Shown piece after piece: positions 11,646 through 22,115 of a DNA stretch of 64,000 bases. The notes below the pieces were generated by a model, which was not told the DNA's origin, did no database searches, and saw only the letters and a program-made list of their open reading frames with translations. Source of the DNA: Capillidium heterosporum (taxonomy: Eukaryota > Entomophthoromycota > Entomophthoromycetes > Entomophthorales > Capillidiaceae); NCBI GenBank assembly GCA_016630905.1, contig WBMQ01000006.1, positions 1,302,001 through 1,366,000 of the forward strand. Reading direction: 5' to 3'. Positions within the stretch are counted from its first letter, which is position 1, and every line of letters starts with the position of its first letter. The position numbers were made by a program, and so were the translations under genes.

Positions 11646-11895
11646 ATGGGTCACGAAGCTGTTTGGTACTCTCACCCCCGCAAATACGGTAAAGGTTCCC
11701 GCCAATGGTAAATTTTTATAAAATACTTGAACTAAATGTTGTAGCCGTGTCTGTACTCACCGCGCCGGTCTTATCCGCAAGTACGAATTGAACATCTGCA
11801 GACAGTGCTTCCGTGAATACGCCAAGGATATTGGTTTCACCAAGGTACTTTTTTCAAAGTTTTTAAAGTTAACTTATTTTGTGTAGACTCGTTAA
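11646..11895 (+). CDS. RPS29: Ribosomal protein uS14 (S29)
   Basis: A 56-residue protein of the 40S subunit, encoded by three tiny exons (11646-11707, 11745-11844, 11887-11895), so no single open frame shows it. The sequence starts [20 protein letters not shown], the invariant uS14 N-terminus. The zinc site is CRVC and then CRQC around [14 protein letters not shown], and the protein ends [12 protein letters not shown]. Length and every zinc Cys match eukaryotic S29. Codons are strongly C-ending (CGC, CAC, ACC), as expected for a highly expressed gene. The last exon encodes only Thr-Arg-stop. The introns are 37 and 42 nt. uS14 contacts 18S rRNA in the head of the small subunit. Confidence 0.97.
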
Positions 11896-13256
11896 GTTCT
11901 TAAGCTTTTAATTGAACTCGGAGATGAGGAAATAAACTAGTAAATGCTTTAGCAGTCTATAAACGGTACCCCTTTTATTCATATTTTTGGTGCAACTGTT
12001 AGTGTAGCTCAATTGGACACGGTGTTGAAGCCAGTTTGAAATAATCGTATCTGTTGTAAGCTAAGTCTACATTTATCAATATCTTTTGTTTACTTTCTAG
12101 TCTATCTTACCTTATAGAATACCCTTTTATTTACTTTTGCTTCAATATATAATACTCGACTATTACCTTTGTTTATTAAGCAACCTTTTAAATCTTAGTT
12201 ACATGTAAATGTTAAATATTAAATTCTCGAGTTAAATACTACCCTATTATAAGGATGTTGATCCGATATAAATGATATAGTTCTTGGCTTAATATTATAT
12301 TCTTACAAAGACCACAATTTTGCGATATATACTCTACTTTTTCAGTCTCCATCATAGTTATCCAGATATTGGCTGCTATTAAGGCTGTCTACAATAGTAT
12401 TTACTTGTAAATGAAACCATAGGTCTAAATAATTGACATATGTTAAGACATAGCTTTATGATTATTTCAAATAAGCTAGGCCAAAGTAAAATAATAGTGC
12501 TTATCACCAAAATTCACTTGTCAACATATAATCTATCTGTAAGCAAATTTGGTGCTTCGAGATGAGACGGCTTGTTATAAATACAACGTTGTATTAGCTA
12601 AATGAAAGTTCATGGTTTAACAATAATGCTTGTATAAAGTACTATATAATATATCTCAATAGCTGTGTTATTCTTAAATTGATCCAATATATACAAGTAC
12701 TGCTACTCTTATTGCCTCTGAGCTAAAGTTTATCGAGGTATTTGTTCCAACAATGTTGTTTTAAAGTTAATAATACCGATCTAAAACATAGTGAGCTCTA
12801 TTAAAATAAATATAAACATATATGATGTAAAGCTTCAAGCTCCATTTTATTAAATAGCTAAAGCTGTAGCTTCTACTATATAATATATTGTTAAGCCTAT
12901 AAACTATATCTTTGCATATAATACGAGCTCAGCATATACCAATATATCAGTAAATTCTTATTCTACTAAGTCTGTTATAGTAAACCAATATACTTGCAAA
13001 AGCCTGTTAATACTAGCTAGAAAGATATACAGTTTAAAAGTTATAAATGCTAAATGAGATATATTTTAATGCTCATATATCTTCATTTGCTCCATATATT
13101 GAACCATATATAATCAATCGATAAATTAATCTAAATATAACGTCAAACTACACCTATTAAAGAGCACATTTTACAAGACAAGATTGATAACAAACGTAAT
13201 AATTTAGAATCTCCGAGATGCAATATTTCGAAGAATTGCATCAAAAGCCAAATTAA
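11896..13256. other. Intergenic spacer
   Basis: 1.36 kb of AT-rich sequence. A tRNA A-box-like string lies at 12004-12016, but no acceptor or anticodon arm can be drawn around it. No gene is visible. Confidence 0.4.
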
Positions 13257-13301
13257 ATGCTCAAAACCAAAGGTGTGTTTTCAGAAGCAAAGAAACCAGG
13301 T

Positions 13302-16300
13302 ATGAAGCACTTGATCCCAATTGCCAGCTGTATAGGGTTAGCATACGCCCACTTGGAATCCTTCAGTGGGTCAAAAGCGGTCCGTAGCGAGATAATATCA
13401 AATTCAACTCTACTTTGGGGAACCTACCGACCCAATCTTTTCTTCGGGACGAAAGCAAGGTTGAATGAATCGATAGTAACCGGTCCTCATTTGGCAGAGT
13501 TTCAACCAGCTGCAAGATTGGGAAAGTAAGCTATTATATTTATATTTTATTTTAACTGTGCTTTTAAGAAATTAGACATTCTTGCGAGCAAACCGATGAT
13601 TTTTCAGAGTATGGATACACACGCCATGACGGTCGAATGTTCGCTGACCAGACCATCTCGGACAAGTTATCCAACTTTAAACTACGCACCCAATTTGTAA
13701 AGAGACCTGACCTTGAGTCAAGTAAGCTTTTTCCCTAGTTATATCTAACTTTTGGTTAAGCTGGGAGTTGGGGAGTTAAAATTTCGGGAGAACCTCTAGC
13801 TGAAGGTAGCTTTTTAATAGACTTTTTCTAAGTTATCCAAAGGTTCTTCGAAGATGAGTCTATACTACTACATTGGGTTAGAGGAAGATGGCTCAATTGA
13901 ACCTGACGATGAGAAGAATGTCGAAGTAAGAAGCTTAGCCAATGGTCACTAATAACTTCATATAGGATAAAAGAAACGTACATTTTAACGGGTTTACAGA
14001 GCAAATAGGGAACTTTACGTTTAGCGTTACGCCTAGTAATATCTAGCATTTTATTTTTCCTAACGATATGTAGGTGCAAGTAGCAAAATAGTAAAGCATA
14101 TTATGAAGCCAGTCGGAACCAACAATAAGAAGGTAAATCAAGATAAGGCAGGCCTTTATGGCTTCAGTCAGAGAGGACCTGAGATGTGGAAAGTTCAAGG
14201 TTTGTTATTGTATATCTTTAAAACTCATTCGGCCTCTCTTTTAGATCGTCTTAAGAACTTACTCATGAAGCTTGGTAATGAGCGTATCCACGAATACAGA
14301 CTGGCTGCAAAAGTTGATAACGAAGTTACTCCCGATCCAGCACATGTATTTTACATTGGTCGTAAAAAGGAACCTGAAGCAAACCTATATTTAGTACAGT
14401 ATATTTTGGAAGGTGCTTTCGAGGTATTCCTTGTATTTTAAGCTATAATAACCCGGTGCAGATAGATATTGTTTTCAATACGATTAGCGATAAAGCAAAG
14501 GAAATGAGTGGTACGTTAATATTTATATATGGCTACTAATTTATATATAGCTGATTCTATTACGAACTTACTTGAAGTCGCTGAGAAGAGCTTCGATTCT
14601 AAATTCGATGCAGTCTTTGGTTTAAAAAATAAAGGTTATTCGGAGAATGAAATTAAGTTTGCAAAGGCCGCGATGAGTAACCTCATAGGTGGTATAGGGT
14701 AAGAATGTTATATAATCTATTTCTAAACAACTTTAGTCACTTCCATGGAGACAGTATCGTTAAATTGGACGACGATGAGATAAAGAGGCTTAGAAAAGAA
14801 GAAAAGAGGCGTTTGATGCTCTTTAAGCTTGGTTTACCTTACACACCAAGCCCGGAAGGTGAAGAAGACGAAGAAGATTACGACGACACTGAAGTTTATG
14901 GCGATGACAGTGACGAGAATGATGAATCGGAATCTCCTGAAAGTGCTGAATTTGTTGATGAGACGGCATTAAGTACAGTCAAAAGGACTGAGCCCCTCAC
15001 TCTATTCAGTGCCGTGCCCTCTAGACCATTCTTCCCTCGAGGATTCCTCTGGTACTTTGATGAAAGATTCCTAACTTACATTTGCTAGGGATGAAGGGTT
15101 CCACCAGCTCCTTGTTTCCGAATGGGATAACGATTTAAGGTAATCGCTAATAACACATTATGAATTAATCTAGCTTTAGTTTACAAGTCTTAAAGTCATG
15201 GTTTAATCTGATCGATTCAAAGGGATGGCTCGCTAGAGAACAGATCCTCGGGGATGAGGCGAGATCAAAAGTACCTGCCGAATTCCAAACACAACATCAA
15301 GATTACGCCTAACCCTCCAACTTTGTTCATGGCTGTAGAAAAATACATTTCCAGAATCAATTCGTCAGTACACAGCATGGACCAAGCTTAAACTTGATCC
15401 CTTTTTAGATAGGTATTCTGGACACTCTGAAGACGCATGGGATCAGCTATTTAACAGACATATCATCGACCCTGAACTTGCTCGGGACTGGCTTCAGACG
15501 ATATATCCGATACTTCAAAGAAACTACGAATGGTACCGAAAAACCCAGTTTGGTGACTTGTCCGAATTTTCGCCCGAAAGGAAGGTTACCGAAGCTTACA
15601 GGTGGAGAGGCCGTACGCGCGCACACTGTCTTACTTCTGGTATTTGTTTTACATAATTTTTTTAACTTTGAAAGGTTTGGATGATTACCCACGTCCTTCA
15701 GTCAGCGACAAAGAGCTCCACGTCGATCTTTTAAGTTGGATCGGGTACATGACTAAAGTCTTGAGAAGTATTTCATTGGCACTCGATATTCAGAAAGATC
15801 ATGCCTACTACCAAAAGATTTATGAATCAGTTCAGCATAGCTTAATAGGTAAGTCGTTCTGTTAGTCTAAATACTTATACTATCATAATAGAAGTCCATT
15901 GGTCTGAAACTGAGCAGGCTTTCTGTGACCTTGGGTTAAATTCACTGGGTAAGCGGATTAATCTACTGCCTACTAACCCTGTTTAGATGTCCTCGAACAT
16001 GTTTGCCACAAAGGATACATCAGTATACTCCCTGTACTTTTAGGTCTCATCGAACCCGATTCTAAGTATATCGAGCCCGTCTTAAACCTCATATACGACG
16101 AAGAACACATATGGACTCCATTTGGTCTAAGATCTTTATCTAAAAGTAGTAGTTTCTATCACCAACAGGAAGGTTACTGGCGTGGTCCCATCTGGCTCAA
16201 CTTGAACTACTTGACGCTTTCCTCCCTCTACAGAAATTACCTTCTAGAGCAGCATCGCGAACTACCCTACTTTGAATTGGGGCAGAAAGTTTACTCCGAG

Positions 16301-16456
16301 CTTCGAAACAACCTCGTCAACAACGTCTTCAATGAATACAACCGAACTGGTTACCTGTGGGAGCAGTACAACGATGTAGATGGTAAAGGTCAACGATCCC
16401 ATCCCTTTACTGGTTGGACTTCTTTGATCGTCCTCATCATGTCGGAAAAGTATTAG
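13302..16456 (+). CDS. CWH41: Mannosyl-oligosaccharide glucosidase (ER glucosidase I, GH63), with an internal frame disruption
   Basis: Glucosidase I removes the outermost glucose of the N-glycan precursor in the ER lumen. About 14 exons join to about 780 residues. I prefer the ATG at 13302, which opens a signal or anchor segment (MKHLIPIASCIGLAYAH); an in-frame ATG at 13257 would add 15 residues. Family blocks: [80 protein letters not shown] (the Glu/Asp-rich catalytic region), EGYWRGPIWLNLNYL and SHPFTGWTSLIVLIMSEKY. An acidic stretch of about 40 residues (14855-14970) is inserted before FFPRG. Near 15310 the conserved sequence ending QHQDYA must join NPPTLFMAVEKYIS one base further on: in the zero frame GCC is followed by TAA. 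No intron can explain this, so the gene needs a +1 step or the base is an error. Confidence 0.9.
14855..14975 (+). other. Acidic low-complexity insert within glucosidase I
   Basis: This segment codes for runs such as EGEEDEEDYDD and GDDSDENDESES between conserved GH63 blocks. It is probably a surface loop of the luminal enzyme; I know of no equivalent in yeast or human glucosidase I. It keeps the reading frame. Confidence 0.7.
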
Positions 16457-16679
16457 ATTTGCTTTGGAGTGCAATTTCCAAATAACTTCAATAAAGGTTA
16501 GATAGTATTGCAAATTTATATGCTATTCCGATGAAAATTTCACATATTATCCCTTTAAAAACTAGCAAATGTTAAATACTAGCTAGAAAACAATATATTA
16601 TTGGCCATAAAACACTTGAATAGAAAAATATAGTAAATCGTAGTATTGAATTCTACCAAAATTTATTATTAGGCCACTA

Positions 16680-18143
16680 TTATTGTTGTGAATCGTCTAA
16701 ACTAACCTTCATTAATCTAGAAGAAAGTCTATCTACAGTATCGTTTGGCTCCAAGTTACTACTACTATCACTTATGGAGCTGCTGTTTGGTCCAAGCGTC
16801 GCTACATTTAGCCTGTCAAAGTTTATAGGATCACCTACTTCAGCTTTGGCTACCTTCAACTTATAAATTAGATTAAACCATCGAATTTGAAACTAGAGTG
16901 ATTAGAAAGAACGATTAGCATTCTTGGACAAAAATAACATATATACCGTTAGTTCGTTGATAACTATCAATCCAAGGACTATGTATTGGTTAAGTGAGCG
17001 CGAAGTTGGAAATTTATGTTTCAAGACCAGACTTAAAAGAAGAATTAGAGCTTGAAAAGTCAGTAACATAAACCAGTGGCTCTATAATACAAAGATAGAA
17101 CAGAATAAGTAAAATTGCTAGATTGGTAAAAATCTTACCTTAAATTTGATATAGCACGCCCTAAATTCGTTAACTAGAAGCCGGTGACGGTTCAAAGAGT
17201 TTAAACTTTTAGGTATATACACTTTGAAAGTAAAGCTGTTTATAAAGTAAAATAATGTTAAGATTAATGCATTGGTTGCTAAATAGGCTATATCGAGATC
17301 GGAAGCCTTTAAATCCAGCATAACGTGATACAACTCAAAGTAGCTTAACTTTTGAACCAAGTTGAAGTTGATACTTGTAGAGTTTGCCATTAAATCTATC
17401 AGATAACCTAAGGCCAATGTAGAATAAAACTTGTCAATACAATTATAGTTAAAGAAGGCCTACCATCAAAGTACAAAAGGTATATAAGAAGCCTGCCGAT
17501 ACAGTATAAGAATTCTATCAGATGATAATAGAGGTTATTTTGAAGGTTGATTTCCAAATTCGTTATAGTTTGGTTATAGCTTAAAGTTGGAATGCTGTTT
17601 CGGTTCGAAGCTAAGGCATTCTTTGACAATGTACTAAAGGATTGAAGTACCGAACTAGTTTTAGGTTGGCAATCTACACAGACGACTGGGTAGTTTATCT
17701 CAATGTAGTTCTTGTATACATTGAAGTTTATCGGTTTACTGGATATTTCGGGTATCTACCATGAAAGGGTTATTAAACAATAAGCTAATACTACTTACTA
17801 TTAAGTCATCGTGGTACTCTCTCAACTTATCTAGCTTTGTTTTTTGAAATGACAGGCAAGTTTGGCAAAATTTATCATCCCTTTTAGCAGTTGGTACTAA
17901 CAATATAAATAAGTTATTTAAATATAAATTACCTTTCGGTGTGTGGGTATAAGTCTCATTGTATCTCCAATCCCCCATAGCCTCCCTCCACTCAATCAAA
18001 CTACCATTCTTGTCATAGATGTTTGTTGAATTGCAGCTGGAGCATTTGAAATGGAATTTATCGGTTACGCTTGGTTGTATAGAATTGCAGTAGAAGCATT
18101 GCACTCTGTCTCTAAAGAAAAGTTGGAGTAGCTTTTCAAGCAT
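16680..18143 (-). CDS. Ima1/NET5-family inner nuclear membrane protein
   Basis: A protein of about 400 residues in six or so exons. The N-terminal Ima1 domain is clear: RVQCFYCNS, then FKCSSCNSTNIYDKNGSL with its second CxxC, then DKFCQTCLSFQ and VVCVDCQPK as further zinc-binding Cys pairs. After SSVLQSFSTLSKNAL come at least four hydrophobic segments (around YHLIEFLYCIGRLLIYLLYF, ILTLFYFINSF, FMLLTFQALILLLSLVL, YIVLGLIVINELT), as in the multi-pass Ima1/Samp1 family. The Ser/Asp-rich tail ends DRLSSRLMKVSLDDSQQ. Family members link heterochromatin or LINC complexes to the spindle pole body at the inner nuclear membrane. I start at 18143 (MLEKLLQLFFRDRVQCFYC); an in-frame ATG at 18221 adds 26 residues. 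The long frames of the middle exons join only when introns ending CCTTAG and ATTATAG are removed. Confidence 0.85.
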
Positions 18144-19361
18144 TATATTTGGCGTTCGTTCTATTAAAAATGAATGTTTGTGCTTAGTTGGAACTGATAG
18201 TAAATTTGATAAATATCTCAATGAGAGATTAGGAATGTATAGGAAAAGTCCCTAGTAGATATAGCTTCCAATTGATAGAAGTTTTCAATTTTCAAACTGG
18301 TGGTAGAGTTTGTCCTGGAATAAGTGAGGAAAATTTAATTTGCTCTCAAGATAAAGTGAATTGCAACTAACTTGAATATATTCAAAACTGATCCTTCAAT
18401 CCATTTTACAGGGACTTTCAGAAGGTATTTGAAAGCTGTAAGATCAAAATACAGACAAATTCTTACCTATAAAGTGCAAAAACAGATACGCATATTCTAC
18501 CACTATAACACTGGTGCTTTCATGAGATGCTAGAACACTGTCCTATATAGACATTCAAAATAATCTTAAAGGTAGTAAGCTTAGTAGACCTTTGAGTGAT
18601 ACCTATATGTTTGAGCTCAAAGTGTCCTCGATCTCGATGTTTGGGCCTGGAAAAACCAGCCAAATTTCCTAAGCTTGAGCAATCAACAAAGAATATCGTA
18701 CAGAAACTTTGATAAAAATAGAACAGGTATAACCTACATCACTTACAAAAACACCGATTTGTTAAAATAAAAGATAGCAAACCCACAACCTTCTATTCTC
18801 CTTCAAAGTTATCCCTTTATAACGATTTTGCGGCATAGATAACCAGATGGGTCAGTTACGAGACCTATAACCACAAGTTTATGGTGGGTCTAGGTTGTTA
18901 GAAAGAGTTTAAGTTTGGATTCTACTGCTTGGTGGTTGAAACTGGATTAGTCTCAAGAAGTAGGGAATTGGCATAGTCGATGTAACTTAAGTTACTGGTC
19001 GTCTAGGCCACTGAGGATGTAGACACCGCATGAGGCTGGCAACAGAGCAGTGAAAACTACACGTTCCCTTCAGTCTTGAGTTAGCTGATTCAATCGGCTA
19101 TCAAATGGTACCAACTTGGCTATGACTTCCAGCCGAAATATAAACCAATTTTTATCTTTTTGTTGGAATGTGTTTTTCCAAGTGTTTTGGATATCATCCA
19201 TTTTAAATTGGTAAATTTTGCAGTGTCCTGTTGTAAATATTTGTTAGTTCTTCAAGTTTCAAGGGCGGTATCTCAATGAAACTACTATAAATATATTTGC
19301 ACAATATATAGTTGATGACTCAACTAATTTGATCAGAAATTTTAAATTACAAACTTTCTTT
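18144..19361. other. Intergenic spacer containing a coding relic
   Basis: Divergent region between Ima1 and GCP4. Apart from the relic at 18838-19200, described separately, it is AT-rich with no visible feature. Confidence 0.4.
18838..19200 (+). pseudogene. Unidentified decayed coding sequence
   Basis: One reading frame stays protein-like for about 120 codons but holds six stops. Readable pieces are ITRWVSYETYNHKFMVGLGC, KEFKFGFYCLVVETGLVSRS, ATEDVDTA, SSENYTFPSVLS, LIQSAIKWYQLGYDFQPKYK and a hydrophobic run after PIFIFLLECVFPS. Composition (Trp, Tyr, Gly, balanced charge) differs from random AT-rich translation. Because frame is kept while only stops are gained, this looks like base-substitution decay as in the RACK1 relic. 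I do not recognise the family; the hydrophobic end could be a membrane segment. Confidence 0.35.
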
Positions 19362-19403
19362 ATGACGAACCCAGCTCAGACTGAACAGAACGATGATACA
19401 TGA
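19362..19403 (+). promoter_or_regulatory. Short upstream ORF overlapping the GCP4 start
   Basis: ATG at 19362 opens a 13-codon frame (MTNPAQTEQNDDT) that ends with TGA at 19401-19403, eight bases past the GCP4 ATG at 19393 and in another frame. Scanning ribosomes that use it would terminate just downstream of the main start, which could lower GCP4 translation. Whether the transcript includes 19362 is not known. Confidence 0.4.
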
Positions 19404-21360
19404 ACTACTCTTAGCTTTAACTGGTAACTTTGGTGAGATATTCCAACTGACAACCAACCTAAACGACGATGAACCGCCAACCAATTTACCACAAGTGTAT
19501 AGTTTGAAGGTGGAAGTGGAGTTAAGCAACTTGATAACTTTGAGCGAGAAAAGGAGTTTAGAGCGGATTGCCCATTTGGGTTTACTTTTCTACCAGATAA
19601 AGGAGGTAGTAGTGATACCCAACTACATATCAAGTATCTACTGGAAGAACGTACAGGGTGATGTAGATAGGTTACTGGACAGTTATTTGAATTTCATTAC
19701 CGATATAGAGTTAGGTATACTGTTAAAGCAGGATAAAGATCTGGGGAACAGTCCGATAAGCTACATACTAGGTATAACCAACAACTACTTCAACCTATTC
19801 TCAAGCATCAACAACTTTTTGAAATCAATAAAGGTCGAAAATTTGAGTAGTTCTAGCTTACTGAATAAGTTGGACATCGAGAGTTATAAAGGCGATCTAA
19901 ATTTAAAGCATTTCTATTTGAGTTTGAAGTCCAGCTGCATATCAAGTTTAGGCTTCCAACTAATTCAATTTTTAACTTTCGGTCAGGTCTTTGACAGCTA
20001 TGATGAATTTTTTATCAAGATTGATTCAAAGTTCCATATGGTATTGATTAAAGACAAGGTGCCCAAGTTCATCAACAAGGATCTACTGGATGCCATAAAC
20101 TTCATTACCAACTTCACCATCACCTTAAATAAGCTGATAATGCTTCCCAATGTTAAAGAGCTGAAAGTGGAATTCGATACCAAGCTGAAATCCTTAAAGC
20201 TCGATTGGTTTGAGGTAGATGCCCTTAATAGCAAGGACGGGAGCAGCAACGGTAAGGAAATGGACGCGTTGAAGCTACTGGAGCCTATAGTCTTAAACCT
20301 AAAAATGGATCTCCTCAAGGAACTGTGGTACAAACTGACGATTGAGACATTAAAGTTCGACTTGGCTCTAACCCAACTACGCGACACTTTGTTCCTAGGC
20401 CATGGAGAGAATTACTTGAAGCTGTTTATATATTTGGAACGTAAGGAGAAGCTAAAACTTTCTGAGCTCAATTTGAAGTTCAAACAAATCATGGAGATGG
20501 ATGATACCTTCAACTTTGCCCTCGATTTTGTTTCGGCCGACACCAAGGAGGTCAAAGGTAAGGAGTATTTAAAGCTACCCTGTACAACTTTCACCAATTT
20601 AATCGATACCAGCCTGAACCTACAGTGGAGCTTGGAAGTTAATCTTCGACCCCGATTTGAAGTCAAAGTACGTGGCCCTGTTCAAGCACATCTTCAACCT
20701 GACTTTACTTTTGAACCTGTCCAAGAAACTGGCCTGGTTATCAGTCAAGAAACCGAATCCCAACTATGACCCATTCAAGCTGTCCCAACTCCTGTGTCTA
20801 CATCTCCTAGATAGTCTGCTCAATTACTTCCACTGCGATATTATCCAACCCTAATTTCAACAGCCTACTTGGGAAGTTGCGTAGCATCCACGACAACAGC
20901 TTAGATAGCTTCGATTCTATCCGACACTATCACAGAGATGTAATCCATAAGATATTTTTGGGGTGTTTTCTTAACGATAGGTTCAAAGAGATATTTAATG
21001 CCACCTTCGATTTGGTCGAAAGATTCTTGAACCTTTCATTAGAGTTATTTGATACTGATATCCAAGTTAATAGTGCCGAGTTGAAGGAGAAGCTGAGTTT
21101 AATGGATTTGGTAACACAATTTATATATATTTACTAATTTTGTACTTTAGGAGCTGAAAGATGGTCTGAAGTTCCTCTTCCGAACTTTAACTTCCATGAA
21201 CCAACTTACTGGTGCTCTGTCTGGTACCGACAATACGGATTTCAATGAGGGAATTGAAGATGAAGGTTGGCTGGATGAAAATACTTTTGAAGCGAATGTT
21301 CAGTTGGATTTACTGTTGTTGAGATTAGATTTCAATAGGTGGTTTTCTATTAACTGTTAA
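19393..21360 (+). CDS. Gamma-tubulin complex component 4 (GCP4), with two frame disruptions
   Basis: GCP4 is part of the gamma-tubulin ring complex that nucleates microtubules at spindle poles. The N-terminus MIHELLLALTGNFGEIFQ matches animal GCP4 (MIHELLLALSG) almost exactly. Later blocks also follow it: FDSYDEFFIKID, YIP-region helices, ELWYKLTIETLKFDL, DTLFLGHGENYLKLF, LQWSLEV, DLKSKYVALFKHIFNL (gamma-tubulin-binding GRIP2 region), LLDSLLNYFHCDI and the end ANVQLDLLLLRLDFNRWF. One normal intron lies at 21111-21150. Total is about 640 residues, the usual length. Two +1 steps are needed: near 20640 (LEV must join IFDPDLKSKYV) and at 20852, where zero-frame CCC is followed by TAA and homology resumes one base later (NFNSLLGKL). 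There is no room for introns. Either the locus is newly broken, the bases are errors, or ribosomes shift here. Confidence 0.9.
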
Positions 21361-22115
21361 ACTATTATATACCGCTTCTATCGGATTCATCAAGTTTATT
21401 CAAGTTTTTGTTGGTCAAAAGTTATTGCTATAGTTAACTCATATAAACCTTTGCTCTTTATATTAAGTTTACTATACTTGTGATTTTTGGATGATATATT
21501 TTAATTTAAAAAAGCTCCGAAAACATTTCTCTTGGTAAATTTCAAAGACGCGTATAGTGCTAATTTTTTATATCTGTATTTTTTGTGACAATTCGAAGTC
21601 TGCTAAGTACAACTAATGTGCTTATTTCATAACATTTTTACTATTGCTTTTATATAGCATAGCAACTCCATATAGTACTTTGAATATGGGTTGTAAGTTT
21701 ACTAGTGTAGCTTGAAGCCACTAACATTTCCCTGCTAGAAATAGTTTATATCTTTTGATAAAATAGTTTGATTAAGATAAATTTATAAATAGTGCAAGCA
21801 TGGAATATACGAAAGTTGCATTTAAGTAAAGGAGTTTCTAGGTCTGGGTCAATCTTCAAAATTTTGAAAATAATATATAAGAGCTGAGGAGTATACTTGG
21901 TTAGATACGAATGCTGTATTACTCTAATATAAGAAAAAGTACCGTGAAACATCGCATACTATTAATATCTTTGTAAAAAAATACCATCTATATAGTTCAT
22001 AATTAAGTAAATGTGCTTAAAGCTGTTAAAATAAGAAGTTAATGTTATATAAAAACTATAGCAATAAAGCCAATGAAATATATTTAATAAAAATTTCATG
22101 ACCCAGAAAAGGTAT
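21361..22115. other. Intergenic, convergent 3' ends
   Basis: 0.75 kb AT-rich spacer. The minus frame at 21746-21952 shows no family resemblance. Nothing else is seen. Confidence 0.5.

Noticed and set aside
12000-12060. tRNA-like A box (TGTAGCTCAATTGG) with a weak B-box-like string downstream
   Set aside because: Spacing between the boxes is too short and no acceptor or anticodon stem can be paired.
9732-19200. Reassignment of TAG/TGA to Trp, suggested by stops at Trp positions in relics
   Set aside because: Clear genes in the window end at TAG, TGA and TAA just where family proteins end, and they use TGG for Trp; the relics also have frame changes.
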